Counted from the first letter of the stretch, positions 19,411 to 28,873 are shown. The stretch: 64,000 nucleotides of DNA from Bacteroidota bacterium (GCA_016714005.1 JADJOA010000002.1:372001-436000), one strand, 5' to 3'. Translations and numbers: made by a program. Notes: generated from the sequence alone by a model not told the origin.

Positions 19411-20063
19411 GTGCCGGTAGTAATAAAAAACATTAAAAAAAAATATGGTACTCTTGATGTTCTGAAACAGGTTTCATTAACCGTTAACGATAGTGAGGTA
19501 GTAGCAATTGTTGGTCCGAGTGGCGCAGGAAAAACCACCCTGCTTCAAATTGTGGGTACCATAGAAAAACCTGATTCTGGCTCGGTTGTAATTAACAACG
19601 AGGCAATAGAAAAATTTTCAGGCAATAAACTTGCTTCATTTAGAAATAAGCACATTGGTTTTGTTTTTCAGTTTCATCATTTATTGCCTGAGTTTACCGC
19701 TTTAGAAAATGTTTGTATTCCCGCTTTTATTGCCGGCAAAAGCAAGAGTGAGGCCGAAAAAAAAGCAAAAGAGCTTTTTTCATTTCTAAACATTGAAAAC
19801 AGAATACATCACAAGCCTTCAGAACTGTCGGGCGGTGAGCAGCAGCGCGTTGCCGTTGCGCGTGCACTTATCAATAATCCATCTATAGTACTTGCTGACG
19901 AGCCATCGGGCAACTTAGATACACAACATGCGCTTGAGCTGCACAACTTATTTTTTGAGTTGCGAAAAAAACTGGCCAAACTTTTATAATAGTTACTCAT
20001 AATACAGAGTTGGCTCAAATGGCTGATCGTAAAATTGAAATGCGTGATGGTGAAATAATTTAG
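19411..20063 (+). CDS. lolD: ABC transporter ATP-binding protein LolD-like, one indel
   Basis: Cytoplasmic ATPase of the LolCDE/MacB type. Walker A GPSGAGKT (~residue 36-43), Q-loop FVFQFHHLLPEFTALENV, signature LSGGEQQRVAVARAL and Walker B IVLADEPSGNLD. The frame breaks in the A7 run at 19965-19971. After adding one base the protein continues ELRKKTGQTFIIVTHN (H-loop) and ends MRDGEII at the TAG 20061-20063, giving ~217 residues. Start is GTG 19411, preceded closely by TATACTTG, one mismatch from the TAnnTTTG box. It would energise lipoprotein release from the inner membrane; the permease partner is not adjacent. Confidence 0.86.
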
Positions 20064-20085
20064 CTATGCAACCATAGGCAACTTT

Positions 20086-20862
20086 TTACTTCCCTTTAAA
20101 ATTCGCTTTGCGCTTCTCAAGAAATGCCGTTGTCCCTTCTTTAAAATCTTCGGTGGTAAAACATCTGCCAAAAGCATTTATCTCTTCCGCAAATCCATCT
20201 TTGCCTGAATAGTATGTATTAATACAAGAAATAATTTCGGCAACAGCAACAGGTGCCTGTAGTTTTATTTTTGATGCTATCTCAAGACACTTACCCATTA
20301 GTTCCTCCTGCTTTACAACATAATTAACCAAACCAAGTTGTAGTGCTTCAGCGGCTGAAATCATATCGGCAGTTAATAATAGTTCTGTTGCTTTCGACCT
20401 GCCGATTAATCGAGGCAAACGTTGTGTGCCTGCATAACCCGGAGTAAGCCCAAGTTTTGCCTCGGGCTGTCCGAATTTTGCGTTATCAGATGCAATTCTC
20501 AAATGGCAACTCATTGCCAACTCGCATCCGCCACCTAAGGCAAAACCATTAATAGCAGCAATAACAGGTTTTTTACAATTTTCAATTGAGTTAAAAACAT
20601 CGTGTCCGTGTTTAGATAGTGCTTTGGCTTCCTCTAAATTATAATTGGCAAGCTCGCTGATGTCTGCGCCTGCAACAAATGCTTTATTTCCGGCACCTGT
20701 TAATATTATTACGTTAACAGAATTGTCCTTCTCGGCATGTTTTACTGCAAGCCCAATTTCAGCAATTGTTTTTTTATTAAGTGCATTTAATTTATCGGGT
20801 CGGTTTACAGTTATAGTGCAAATGCCGTCATCTGTTTCTGATAATATATTTTCTAATGTCAT
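20086..20862 (-). CDS. Enoyl-CoA hydratase/isomerase family protein
   Basis: A 258-residue crotonase-fold enzyme that hydrates 2-enoyl-CoA. CoA-binding oxyanion-hole segments are clear: AGNKAFVAGADISELA (~residues 58-74) and GFALGGGCELAMSCHLRIAS (~104-124). Catalytic glutamates are expected in the second segment (GGCE) and in FGQPEAKLGLTPG (~130-143). Family length is normal and the gene is intact. It lies next to, and on the same strand as, a cobalamin-binding protein gene, which suggests short-chain or branched-chain acyl-CoA metabolism; the exact substrate is not determined. Confidence 0.92.
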   Translation of the reverse strand: MTLENILSETDDGICTITVNRPDKLNALNKKTIAEIGLAVKHAEKDNSVNVIILTGAGNKAFVAGADISELANYNLEEAKALSKHGHDVFNSIENCKKPVIAAINGFALGGGCELAMSCHLRIASDNAKFGQPEAKLGLTPGYAGTQRLPRLIGRSKATELLLTADMISAAEALQLGLVNYVVKQEELMGKCLEIASKIKLQAPVAVAEIISCINTYYSGKDGFAEEINAFGRCFTTEDFKEGTTAFLEKRKANFKGK

Positions 20863-20894
20863 AAAGTTTTAAAATAATAGTTTTTCAAATAGTA

Positions 20895-21305
20895 TCACTT
20901 ACTGCTTCGTTTTTCTTTTACAAAATCAGTAATGTATTTTATTATTTCTTTGGTATCTGTGCCGGGAGGAAACAATTTTCCTACGCCAAGTTCATTCAGC
21001 TTTTTGGAGTCAGCATCCGGAATTATTCCTCCTCCTGTTAAGAGCACATCATGCATTTCATTTGCTTTAAGTAGCTCCATTATTTTAGGAAACACAGTCA
21101 TGTGTGCACCGCTTAGTATCGAAACACCTATTACATCTACGTCTTCCTGCAAGGCAGCATTTACTACCATTTGTGGTGTTTGACGCAAGCCTGTATAAAT
21201 TACTTCCATGCCTGCATCTCGCAAAAAAGATGCGATAACTTTTGCCCCACGATCATGCCCGTCTAATCCAACTTTGGCTATTAAAACTCTTATTGGTCTC
21301 TCCAT
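20895..21305 (-). CDS. Stand-alone cobalamin-binding domain of methylmalonyl-CoA-mutase type
   Basis: A 136-residue protein consisting only of the B12-binding Rossmann domain of acyl-CoA mutases. The cobalamin-ligating His is in KVGLDGHDRGAKV (DxHxxG, ~residue 16), followed by VIGVSILSGAHMTV and LLTGGGIIPDAD. The start MERPIRVL is chosen over an in-frame codon 27 bp upstream because it matches the usual domain start. Such small subunits pair with a separate catalytic subunit (as in isobutyryl-CoA mutase), which is not in this window. The enoyl-CoA hydratase gene follows 32 bp downstream, so co-transcription is likely. Confidence 0.88.
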   Translation of the reverse strand: MERPIRVLIAKVGLDGHDRGAKVIASFLRDAGMEVIYTGLRQTPQMVVNAALQEDVDVIGVSILSGAHMTVFPKIMELLKANEMHDVLLTGGGIIPDADSKKLNELGVGKLFPPGTDTKEIIKYITDFVKEKRSSK

Positions 21306-21402
21306 AATTGGCAAAAATAAAATTATTGGCATACTTGTTTTATCATTTTATTTTAGAAACAACTGATGTAATACTGTTGCTTATATTTACAAAGCAAATT
21401 TT

Positions 21403-22794
21403 ATGAACAATACATTTTTAACACCAAGAGAAGCGCAACATTTACACTGGAGGGCAGGATTTGGAGTACCACCATTAAAGTGGCAGGAAAAAAAATTTGA
21501 TTTGGAAGAAGAGCTTGAGCAAATTTTTATTCCGGTAAAATTTTTTGAGGAGATCAAAACCATCCCTGCAGAAAAATTTGATGAAATGAGTATGCAACCT
21601 AAGGCAATGGCATCAATGCAAACGAGGGTTGCTGAAAAAAAAGATAAAGCGTTCCAAGGTGGTGTTTCGTTTGATTTTTTTAAACTGATGAATAATCCCA
21701 AAAATACCTTTAGGGAAAAAATGAGTTTATTTTGGCTTAATTTGTTTGCCTGTCAGCCAGAGACTCCTTTAGCAGGACAACAATTTTTAAACACAATAAG
21801 AAAAAATGCTTTAGGGGATTTTAAAACGCTGCTTCGTGAGGTTGTTAAACATCCTGTTATGCTGCATTATTTGAGTGCAAGAAGGAACAAGAAGCAAAGT
21901 CCAAATGAAAATCTTGCCCGGGAGTTGATGGAACTTTTACTTTAGGAAGAGGAAATTATACTGAGGGCGATGTAAAAGAAGCTTCAAGAGCTTTAACCGG
22001 TTGGAGTTACAAGGACTCTAGTTTCAAATTTGAAGCGAATTTCCACGACCTAGAAGAAAAAAACAATTTTTGGAAAGAGGGGTAATTTTGATGGAGATAG
22101 TTTACTCGACCTTATTCTTAGCAAATATGACTGTGCACATTACGTCACCAACCGTATATGCAAAGAGTTTATAAACTATAACATCAGTCCATCCGCTGTA
22201 AAGATCTATTCGAAAATCTTTTTTGATTCTGGCTATGATATCTGCAAGCTAATGCGTACGATATTTACATCTAAAGAGTTTTATAAGCCTGAAAATACAG
22301 GCACTCAAATCAAATCTCCTTTTGACTTATTGGCAGGCATTGCCTTAGTATCAGATTTAAAATTTAACAACAGCCATATATTTCTTGATTTGCAAAGAAA
22401 TCTTGGGCAGGAAATTTTCAAACCTCCCAACGTTGCTGGATGGGCAACAGGAAAAGGATGGATTAACAATAACACCCTAACATTAAGGCTAAATTTGCCT
22501 GATACTTTTTTCAAAAAAAAGAAACTAAGTTTTATGCTAAACAACTCACTGAATCAACCCTCTAACAATAATGAAATAAATAATGGTGCATATTACGTAT
22601 CTGACTGGAGTAGTTTAAACTTGCGTTTCAATCACCTTAATTCCCTCGATTTGCCTCAACATTTATTGGACTATTTGATTCCGTCTGATTTAAAGTTTAT
22701 TGATACCTTTTTACCACTTGATTATTCTCACTCTATAAATCCAACAGAGGTTGCAATAAAAATTATGAGTTTGCCTGAGTACCAACTTTGCTGA
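21403..22794 (+). CDS. DUF1800 family protein, two indels
   Basis: About 463 residues after repair. The N-terminus (TPREAQHLHWRAGFG), middle (ENLARELMELFTLGRGNYTEGDV by its landmarks NLARELMEL and LGRGNYTEGDV; ALTGWSYKD; GNFDGD) and C-terminus (FKPPNVAGWATGKGWIN) are all hallmarks of DUF1800. Breaks: a base missing in the T4 run at 21935-21938 and an extra base in the G4 run at 22079-22082. No signal peptide is evident. DUF1800 and DUF1501 proteins almost always occur together; their joint role is unknown. The DUF1501 gene starts 4 bp after this stop. Confidence 0.88.
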
Positions 22795-22798
22795 TAAA

Positions 22799-23992
22799 AT
22801 GAACAGAAGAAAATTTATTTATACCTCCTCGCTTGCCACAGGATCTGTTTTTATTCCTTCCTTTTTAAAAGCATTTGAAACACCAAGCGCAAAACTGGCA
22901 GTTAGCAATAAAAAGCTGGTTGTAATGCAACTCTCAGGTGGAAATGACGGGCTTAACACCTTGGTTCCTTTTAGAAACGATCTCTACTATTCTTTAAGAC
23001 CAGATATTGCATTGAAGCGATCTGAAACTCTTTTGCTGAATGATGATATCAGCTTGAATCCTGCATTATCCGAATTCAGAAATTTGTATGACGAAGGCCA
23101 TATGTGCATTTTAAATAACATTGGTTACCCTAATCCTGATTATTCTCATTTCAGATCAATGGATATTTGGCAAACAGCAAGCGCAACAAACACTATTGAA
23201 ACTACGGGTTGGATAGGTCGCTATCTCGATCAGTTGCCTGACCATTTAAAAAAGCCACACATGGCTATTGACTTCAGCAGAACTTTAAATACTGCTCTCA
23301 AAGGGTCAGAAATCAACGGATTTTCCATTCCCGATTATGGGCTTATGTCCTCACTTTTATCCAACAAACTGCTTCGAAAAAAGAAAGCAAATTTTCACGA
23401 TCACCACAATGATAGTAACAGCTACCTGCATAAAACATTGAGTGAAACTTTTTCTTCAGCAGATTATATACTTGAAAAAAATAAATCCTTTCGTTCAAAA
23501 ATTACCTATCCAAATAATGTTTTAGGTAAGGATTTAAAAAATATTGCTGAACTTATTAATGCAAATACCGACACCAATGTTTATTATGTATCAGCTGCGG
23601 GATTTGATACTCACGCAAACCAATTAAAACAACAATACCGATACCTGAAGATTGTTGACGAAGCAATGGATGCTTTTATAAAGGATATTAAAACCAACAA
23701 CCTCTTTAATGATGTTCTTATAATGGTTTTCTCTGAATTTGGAAGGCGTGTTGCACAAAACGCAAGCAACGGTACCGATCACGGTGCGGCTAATGTTTTG
23801 TTCCTTATAAGTGGGGCGTTAAAATCAAAAGGCATTTACAATCCCTTGCCTGATTTAACCAACCTTATTGATGGCAATTTGAAATACACAATAGATTTTA
23901 AATCGGTTTACGCAACCATCTTATCGAAATGGCTTTCAACCGATCCTTCTAAAATAGTTGGTAATTGGAATCAATTAGCTAATATTGTTTAA
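22799..23992 (+). CDS. DUF1501 family protein
   Basis: A 397-residue protein related to the alkaline-phosphatase/sulfatase fold. It starts with a twin-arginine-like segment (MNRRKF, then a hydrophobic stretch to about residue 25), so it is probably exported. Landmarks: LVVMQLSGGNDGLNTLVP (~residues 41-58), YSHFRSMDIWQTA, AAGFDTHANQ (~269-278), and SEFGRRVAQNASNGTDHGAA (~316-335), which in this family carry the putative metal ligands. Intact. Forms a two-gene operon with the DUF1800 gene (4-bp gap). No enzymatic activity has been proven for the pair to my knowledge. Confidence 0.92.
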   Translation: MNRRKFIYTSSLATGSVFIPSFLKAFETPSAKLAVSNKKLVVMQLSGGNDGLNTLVPFRNDLYYSLRPDIALKRSETLLLNDDISLNPALSEFRNLYDEGHMCILNNIGYPNPDYSHFRSMDIWQTASATNTIETTGWIGRYLDQLPDHLKKPHMAIDFSRTLNTALKGSEINGFSIPDYGLMSSLLSNKLLRKKKANFHDHHNDSNSYLHKTLSETFSSADYILEKNKSFRSKITYPNNVLGKDLKNIAELINANTDTNVYYVSAAGFDTHANQLKQQYRYLKIVDEAMDAFIKDIKTNNLFNDVLIMVFSEFGRRVAQNASNGTDHGAANVLFLISGALKSKGIYNPLPDLTNLIDGNLKYTIDFKSVYATILSKWLSTDPSKIVGNWNQLANIV

Positions 23993-24079
23993 CAAGTTGC
24001 GTCACAACTATCACTTTTATCAGGTCGAAAGCCGACCATAAACACAACTTATTATTTTTACAAAATAAATTTCACCGCA

Positions 24080-24581
24080 ATGTACACTAAAAAAGATTTG
24101 TCAATTTTTTTAATTGACGACAGCCCTGCTTTAATTGAAATGCTGCGCGATTTTATTTTGCAAAAACACCCTGATGCGCAATTATCTTTATACTATACCG
24201 GTGAAGACGCGCTAAAAGACACCTTTAAGAATCCTGATATTATTATTCTTGACTATTATTTAGATGGAGTACATGCTGATGCAATGAATGGAATACAGGT
24301 ATTGAAAAAATTAAAAGAGGAGTTGCCCGAAACACCTATTATTATGCTAAGCAGCCAAGGATAAGACAGAAATTTCGGCAAACACTATCCGCTTTGGTGC
24401 GTACGACTACATTTTAAAAAACGATAGTGCGTTTGATAAAATTGAGATCATACTTAAAAATCTTCTTACCAAGCATCATCTAAAAAAATCATTAGGTACA
24501 CAGGTGTTTTTTAACAGACTTCTGTTGTTCATACTTATTATCATATTGAGCATGTATTTTTACATGCGCATGAACAACTAA
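24080..24581 (+). CDS. Response regulator with C-terminal membrane segment, one indel
   Basis: A CheY-like receiver domain (residues ~1-130) with acidic pair D13-D14 (LIDDS), phospho-acceptor D58 (IIILDYYLDG), the switch Ser/Thr in IIMLSSQ and the Lys in AYDYILKND. The frame breaks at the GG at 24359-24360 (one extra base). Once repaired it continues DKTEISANTIRFGAYDYILKND by short landmarks (ISANTIRFGAYDY) and ends with a ~20-residue hydrophobic helix (FNRLLLFILIIILSMYFY) plus MRMNN. There is no DNA-binding output domain. A receiver tethered to the membrane at its C-terminus is unusual. No histidine kinase is adjacent. Confidence 0.82.
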
Positions 24582-24588
24582 GTTTTCT

Positions 24589-25029
24589 TTAATCACCCTC
24601 AGTAACCGGCAAATTTAAGTTGTATTCCCCGTTATCATCTTCCTCAATGGTGTAAGGAATTCCACCAAGCACACGGTAAGGTCCTGTAGAATCCATAGCT
24701 GCGCCATAAAAATAGTAGTCACCACATTTTAATCCGGTTATCATAACCGTATTACTAGAAGTGTCGCTACCAATAAACAATGCATCATAACTTATTGGCA
24801 GTTTACTTCCATCATTTTTTAATGCAGGTAAATCGCTGGTATTAAAAAAAACATAAACGCTGTCAGGGTAACCAGTTAAATTTTTTATTGGTCGAGAATG
24901 ATGAAAGAGGTTGAATTTCAGGTTTACGCTGCCTCCTGTACCGGCATTGTCCTTACATGGGTCTTTTTCCTTGCAGCCTGAAAAGGAAGAAAGAACTATA
25001 GCAAAAGCTACTATTAAAATGTTTTTCAT
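24589..25029 (-). CDS. Lipoprotein of unknown function
   Basis: A 146-residue protein with a lipoprotein signal peptide (MKNILIVAFAIVLSSFSGC; lipid-attachment Cys19). The mature part is mainly beta-strand-like with paired cysteines (CKEKDPC near the start, GLKCGDYYFYG at ~100-110), resembling small Ig-like Bacteroidota surface lipoproteins. No catalytic motif seen. It converges with the response regulator gene (7 bp between stops) and lies upstream of the nuoN 3' end on the same strand. Confidence 0.8.
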   Translation of the reverse strand: MKNILIVAFAIVLSSFSGCKEKDPCKDNAGTGGSVNLKFNLFHHSRPIKNLTGYPDSVYVFFNTSDLPALKNDGSKLPISYDALFIGSDTSSNTVMITGLKCGDYYFYGAAMDSTGPYRVLGGIPYTIEEDDNGEYNLNLPVTEGD

Positions 25030-25104
25030 TAGAGTGTTTTTTTTATAAAAGTTATACGAATATACGTCAATAAGTAAACGCTACAACCTACGAAAAGTTA
25101 TTGG

Positions 25105-26478
25105 TTACAAAAGATTTACAATAAAGTTAGTGCCTAAACCAATAATAACAGACAACACGCCTGAAAGCACCAAAAAAAAAAGTGGTAGTCCTTTAATTTC
25201 AAAAGCAGTAGTTTCATTTTTACCAGTATACATCGCCATTACAATTCTAAAATAATAAAATACCCCTATTAAAGAACTAAGCACTGCCATTAACACAAGC
25301 CATGTAAACCCACTATTTAATGCAGCCAGAAAAATATAGTACTTACCAAAAAACCCTGCCATGGGTGGAATGCCCGCCATGCTTAACATGCAAATGCTTA
25401 TCATGGCAGCAGCTAAAGGGTTTGATTTTGCCAACCCATTAAACACAGAAACATCGTCACTAAGCTTCTTTTCATGTATAATGTTTAACACTGCAAACAC
25501 ACCAAGGGTAGATAATGAATATGCAATCAGGTATAAAAATATGGCACCTTTCGAAGATTGACTTACTGCCGCCAATGCCATTAAAATATATCCGGCATGT
25601 GCTACACTGGAGTAAGCAAGCATGCGCTTAACACTCGTTTGATACACTGCTAGAATATTACCGGCAAGCATGGTAAGTGCAGCAACAATGGCAATGATGT
25701 CTATCCAGAATGTAAATACGGACGAGAAGCAAGTTGCAAACAAGCGGTAGAATGCAGCAAAAGCGGCCGTCTTTACAACTGTAGCCATAAAGGCTGTGAT
25801 AACAGTTGGTGCACCATCATACACATCGGGTGCCCAAAAGTGAAATGGTGCTGCGCTCACTTTAAAAAATAACCCCACAAGCAGCAACACAATGCCTGCA
25901 TAAAAAATCATGGGCAGGTTATTTACATTTTGTCCGGTGTATGTTGCAATATCAGTTAAGTTAAAGCTGCCAACTACTCCATAAATAAGAGCAATACCAA
26001 AAAGTAAAAAACCCGTAGCAAAGGCACCCATCATAAAATATTTCATGGCGCTTTCGTTACTGCGTTTGTTCAGTTTATCGCTTCCACACAACACGTACAT
26101 TGAAATTGATAATATTTCTAATCCAATAAACAGCATTGATAAATCCGAAAAACAAGTCATGCAAATTGCACCACACAATGCAAACAAAATAATGGCAGCA
26201 TGCGCTTCCATGCTCGACTCTGATTTAAAATAACTTTGCGACATTAAAAACCATAACAGCGTTACAGACATTAACAAAACTGAAAATGCTATGGCATAAT
26301 TATCAATCAGCACCATGTGGTTATAGTAACTGTAAGCTGTATCCCACTCCATTACACTAATGCCAATGGCTGCTGCAAGCCCAAGCAAAATCAAGACAAA
26401 AAGCTGTTTTTTGAAATGAAAAATTTCAGACAACATACTTAATATGCCCAATCCTGCTATGGTTACTATTGTGTTCAT
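25105..26478 (-). CDS. nuoN: NADH-quinone oxidoreductase subunit N
   Basis: Antiporter-like membrane subunit of complex I (proton pumping), 457 residues with about 14 hydrophobic helices. Family landmarks: LEILSISMYVLCG (conserved Glu in TM5), SVAHAGYILMALAA (Lys/His region) and FKVSAAPFHFWAPDVYDGAP. It is the last gene of the nuo cluster. It is separated from nuoM by 223 bp of repeat-containing spacer, which is unusually long for adjacent nuo genes. Intact. Confidence 0.95.
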   Translation of the reverse strand: MNTIVTIAGLGILSMLSEIFHFKKQLFVLILLGLAAAIGISVMEWDTAYSYYNHMVLIDNYAIAFSVLLMSVTLLWFLMSQSYFKSESSMEAHAAIILFALCGAICMTCFSDLSMLFIGLEILSISMYVLCGSDKLNKRSNESAMKYFMMGAFATGFLLFGIALIYGVVGSFNLTDIATYTGQNVNNLPMIFYAGIVLLLVGLFFKVSAAPFHFWAPDVYDGAPTVITAFMATVVKTAAFAAFYRLFATCFSSVFTFWIDIIAIVAALTMLAGNILAVYQTSVKRMLAYSSVAHAGYILMALAAVSQSSKGAIFLYLIAYSLSTLGVFAVLNIIHEKKLSDDVSVFNGLAKSNPLAAAMISICMLSMAGIPPMAGFFGKYYIFLAALNSGFTWLVLMAVLSSLIGVFYYFRIVMAMYTGKNETTAFEIKGLPLFFLVLSGVLSVIIGLGTNFIVNLL

Positions 26479-26483
26479 TTAAT

Positions 26484-26564
26484 ATCTACGAATACGAATA
26501 TTTAAAGAATTTACGAATGGTGTTATCCAACTTTTTACTTTGAATTTTGAATTTTCTCCTTTGA
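26484..26564. repeat. Short word repeats between nuoM and nuoN
   Basis: ACGAAT occurs three times in 26488-26519, directly upstream of the nuoN start codon. From 26539 on, TTTGAATTTTGAATTTT gives a second tandem word, followed by CCTTTGATTTT. Neither looks coding. Confidence 0.45.
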
Positions 26565-26596
26565 TTTTTTTCCAATTCAATATTTATTGCTTCAAA

Positions 26597-26657
26597 CACA
26601 CCCCCTACCCCCTCTCGCTTTCGCACTTGCTTACACACAGAGGGGAATGTGTGGTGT
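26597..26657. repeat. Imperfect palindrome in the nuoM-nuoN spacer
   Basis: Left arm CACACCCCCTACCCCCTCT and right arm AGAGGGGAATGTGTGGTG are imperfect reverse complements around a ~24-nt centre. The CCCCTCTC/GAGGGG theme recalls the hairpin element at 63041-63083. It could also fold in RNA and act as a weak terminator or processing site. Confidence 0.5.
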
Positions 26658-26701
26658 TCTTTCACTTTATCCTATTCACTAAATCCTTAATCCTAATTAA
26701 T

Positions 26702-28156
26702 TTATCTATTAATAACTGAAATTAAATTTTTTACTGCCGGTTCGCTTATTTCCAATAAAGGTTGTGACAGCACCCCGGTAATTATTACAACAGCACACAC
26801 AATAATCAACACTGCTTTTTCAGATGCAGCTAATGGAGCAAACTTTTCATTGCTGATAATTTTATCGCCAAGCATTATTGCTTTATAACTTCTAAGCATA
26901 TACACTGCTCCAAGTATAACTGTAAGTCCTGCAAACAAAGCTGCATAACCACTATAGGCAAACACACCATTTAATAACAAGAACTCGCCTACAAATCCGT
27001 TTGTGAGCGGCAAGGCTACACTGCCTAACATGATTATTACAAAAGTGATGGTAAAGAATCTTTGATTATTTGCAATGCCACCTAATTCATCTGTATTACG
27101 GGTGCCAAGACGATTGAAAATAATGTCGGCAATAAAAAACAAACCCACCACATTTACTCCATGGCTGAGCATTTGAAAAATAGCCCCCTGCAAACCAGCT
27201 TCATTATTTGCAAATACACCGGCAGAAATTAATCCAACGTGGGCTATAGACGAATAAGCAATCAGTCTTTTATAATCTTTTTGAACTATAGCCATGCAAC
27301 TTGCATAAACAATTCCTATAACAGAAAGTGCAATGGCTACTCCCATCCATTCGCTTACGCCATTGGGCACAACAGGCAACAGCCAGCGTATTACTCCATA
27401 AACACCCATCTTTAACATAATCCCTGATAATAGCATGGTTCCCTGTGTGGGTGCATCGGTATAGGTATCGGGTTGCCAGGTGTGTAATGGGAACACCGGC
27501 ATCTTAATGGCAAACGCTGCAAACATCATCCAGAAAACAAATGATTGCTGAGATGATGTAAGTTGTAAATTATAAAATGCTTCAATATCAAAAGTATGTT
27601 CGCCAGGTGTTTGAAGGAACAGGTAAATGAGCCCAACAAGCATCAATAAACTTCCGGCAAGTGTGTAAATAAAAAATTTGAGGGTAATGCGTTTGCTGTC
27701 CTTTCCTCCCCACATCAAACAGATAAACCAGATTGGAATTAGCGCGAGTTCCCAGAAGATATAAAATAAAAATCCGTCTAATGCAGTAAAAACTCCAATG
27801 AGCGCAAACTGCATGAGAAAGATGAGTGCATAAAAAGATTTTTCGGTTTTTATTTCGCGGTTAAAAGATGAAAGTATAATAAGCGGAACCAAAAACGTAG
27901 TGAGTATGACCAACAAAAAACTAATTCCATCCATTCCAATTTTAAAGGAAATGCCAAGCGAGGGAATCCAGGGGTATGTCATTTGATAAACCGAGCCGCC
28001 ATGCTTTCCTATTTCAAAAAAGATGTGTGATGAAAAAAGAAAGATGAGTGATGAAATTGCCAAAGCAAATTTCTTTACTCCATCTTTCCCAATTAAAAGA
28101 CAGAGAAAAGATGCTATAAGCGGAGCAATTAATATGTAGAGTAAGTCTTTTGACAC
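26702..28156 (-). CDS. nuoM: NADH-quinone oxidoreductase subunit M
   Basis: Antiporter-like proton-pumping subunit of complex I, 484 residues and about 14 transmembrane helices. Landmarks: FWELALIPIWFIC (conserved Glu), MPVFPLHTWQPDTYTDAPTQG, KRLIAYSSIAHVGLI (conserved Lys) and LSHGVNVVGLFF. Intact. The start is ATG-less in appearance: the first codon is GTG (MSKDLLYI in translation). The upstream spacer towards nuoL contains an inserted GxxExxY gene, so this gene may depend on its own promoter or on read-through. Confidence 0.95.
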   Translation of the reverse strand: MSKDLLYILIAPLIASFLCLLIGKDGVKKFALAISSLIFLFSSHIFFEIGKHGGSVYQMTYPWIPSLGISFKIGMDGISFLLVILTTFLVPLIILSSFNREIKTEKSFYALIFLMQFALIGVFTALDGFLFYIFWELALIPIWFICLMWGGKDSKRITLKFFIYTLAGSLLMLVGLIYLFLQTPGEHTFDIEAFYNLQLTSSQQSFVFWMMFAAFAIKMPVFPLHTWQPDTYTDAPTQGTMLLSGIMLKMGVYGVIRWLLPVVPNGVSEWMGVAIALSVIGIVYASCMAIVQKDYKRLIAYSSIAHVGLISAGVFANNEAGLQGAIFQMLSHGVNVVGLFFIADIIFNRLGTRNTDELGGIANNQRFFTITFVIIMLGSVALPLTNGFVGEFLLLNGVFAYSGYAALFAGLTVILGAVYMLRSYKAIMLGDKIISNEKFAPLAASEKAVLIIVCAVVIITGVLSQPLLEISEPAVKNLISVINR

Positions 28157-28180
28157 TGTTATTTAACGCTTGGTTTTTGA

Positions 28181-28317
28181 AACACAGATTGACAGATTAT
28201 AAAAGCAATTAACGCTTCGCTTTTTTGATTTTAAGGATTGTTGATGGCTGGATTTGAAACACAGATTACCAGATTTTAAAAAGGAATTTTTTGCTTTGCA
28301 TTAGATGCGCACAGATT
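28181..28317. repeat. CACAGATT repeats, left flank of the GxxExxY gene
   Basis: AACACAGATTGACAGATT (28181-28198) and AACACAGATTACCAGATT (28258-28275) are direct repeats differing at two positions and 77 bp apart. A third, shorter CACAGATT lies at 28310-28317 just outside the gene's 3' end. Inverted copies occur on the other side of the gene (28809-28873). Confidence 0.75.
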
Positions 28318-28320
28318 GTT

Positions 28321-28760
28321 TTAACGAATTATTCTTTTGAACTTTAATGAGTCTTCTCCGAAATTGACAAGCAACCCTATTTTTAATTTAGTAGCAGAGA
28401 GGTAATTTACTATTTGTCCAATATCATCTTCAACAACGCCAGATTTAGCTTTCGCTTCAAGAATTATTTTTTCATACACCAAAAAATCTGCGTTAAACGA
28501 ACGCTGTAAAATTATTTCTTTGTAATGAATAGAAAGATTTTTCTCTCGCTCATAATTAATTTTTCTCTGTTGCAACTCAAATTCAATAGCATCTTTATAA
28601 ACAACCTCAGCAAATCCTCTTCCCAATACACGATGAACTTCCATACAAATTCCATGAGTTCGTAAGTTTCCTTTTGAAACGGATACTCTTCCTTTGAAAA
28701 GTAATTTTCCAAAGGTTCCTCCCACATAAGTACTTTTTCTTCTTCTGTCATTCTATTCAT
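28321..28760 (-). CDS. GxxExxY protein (PD-(D/E)XK nuclease-like), one indel
   Basis: About 146 residues after repair. The family signature is GFAEVVY (GxxExxY) within VHRVLGRGFAEVVYKDAI. A PD-(D/E)XK-like active-site pattern follows: FNADFLVYEKIILEAKA (Asp, then E-x-K). The ending VVEDDIGQIVNYLSATKL and GLLVNFG is typical. The frame breaks at the CC at 28652-28653 (one base missing), between YELM and GICMEVHR. The gene lies inside the nuo cluster, between nuoL and nuoM, and is bracketed by CACAGATT repeats in inverted orientation. These genes are often multicopy in Bacteroidota. Biological function is not known; a nuclease role is inferred from the fold only. Confidence 0.85.
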
Positions 28761-28808
28761 TCAATCAAAATTACCGAAGGCAATCCATCATTATTTATTC
28801 CTTTTTAT

Positions 28809-28873
28809 AATCTTTCCATCTGTGTTTTATTTCTTTTAATAATTCTTTTTCTTGATCTGTTAATCTGTGTCTC
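28809..28873. repeat. CACAGATT repeats, right flank of the GxxExxY gene (inverted)
   Basis: GATCTGTTAATCTGTGTCTC (around 28854-28873) and ATCTTTCCATCTGTGTTTT (28810-28828) are reverse complements of the left-flank repeat (ACACAGATTNNCAGAT). With 28181-28317 they bracket the GxxExxY gene symmetrically. Confidence 0.75.
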
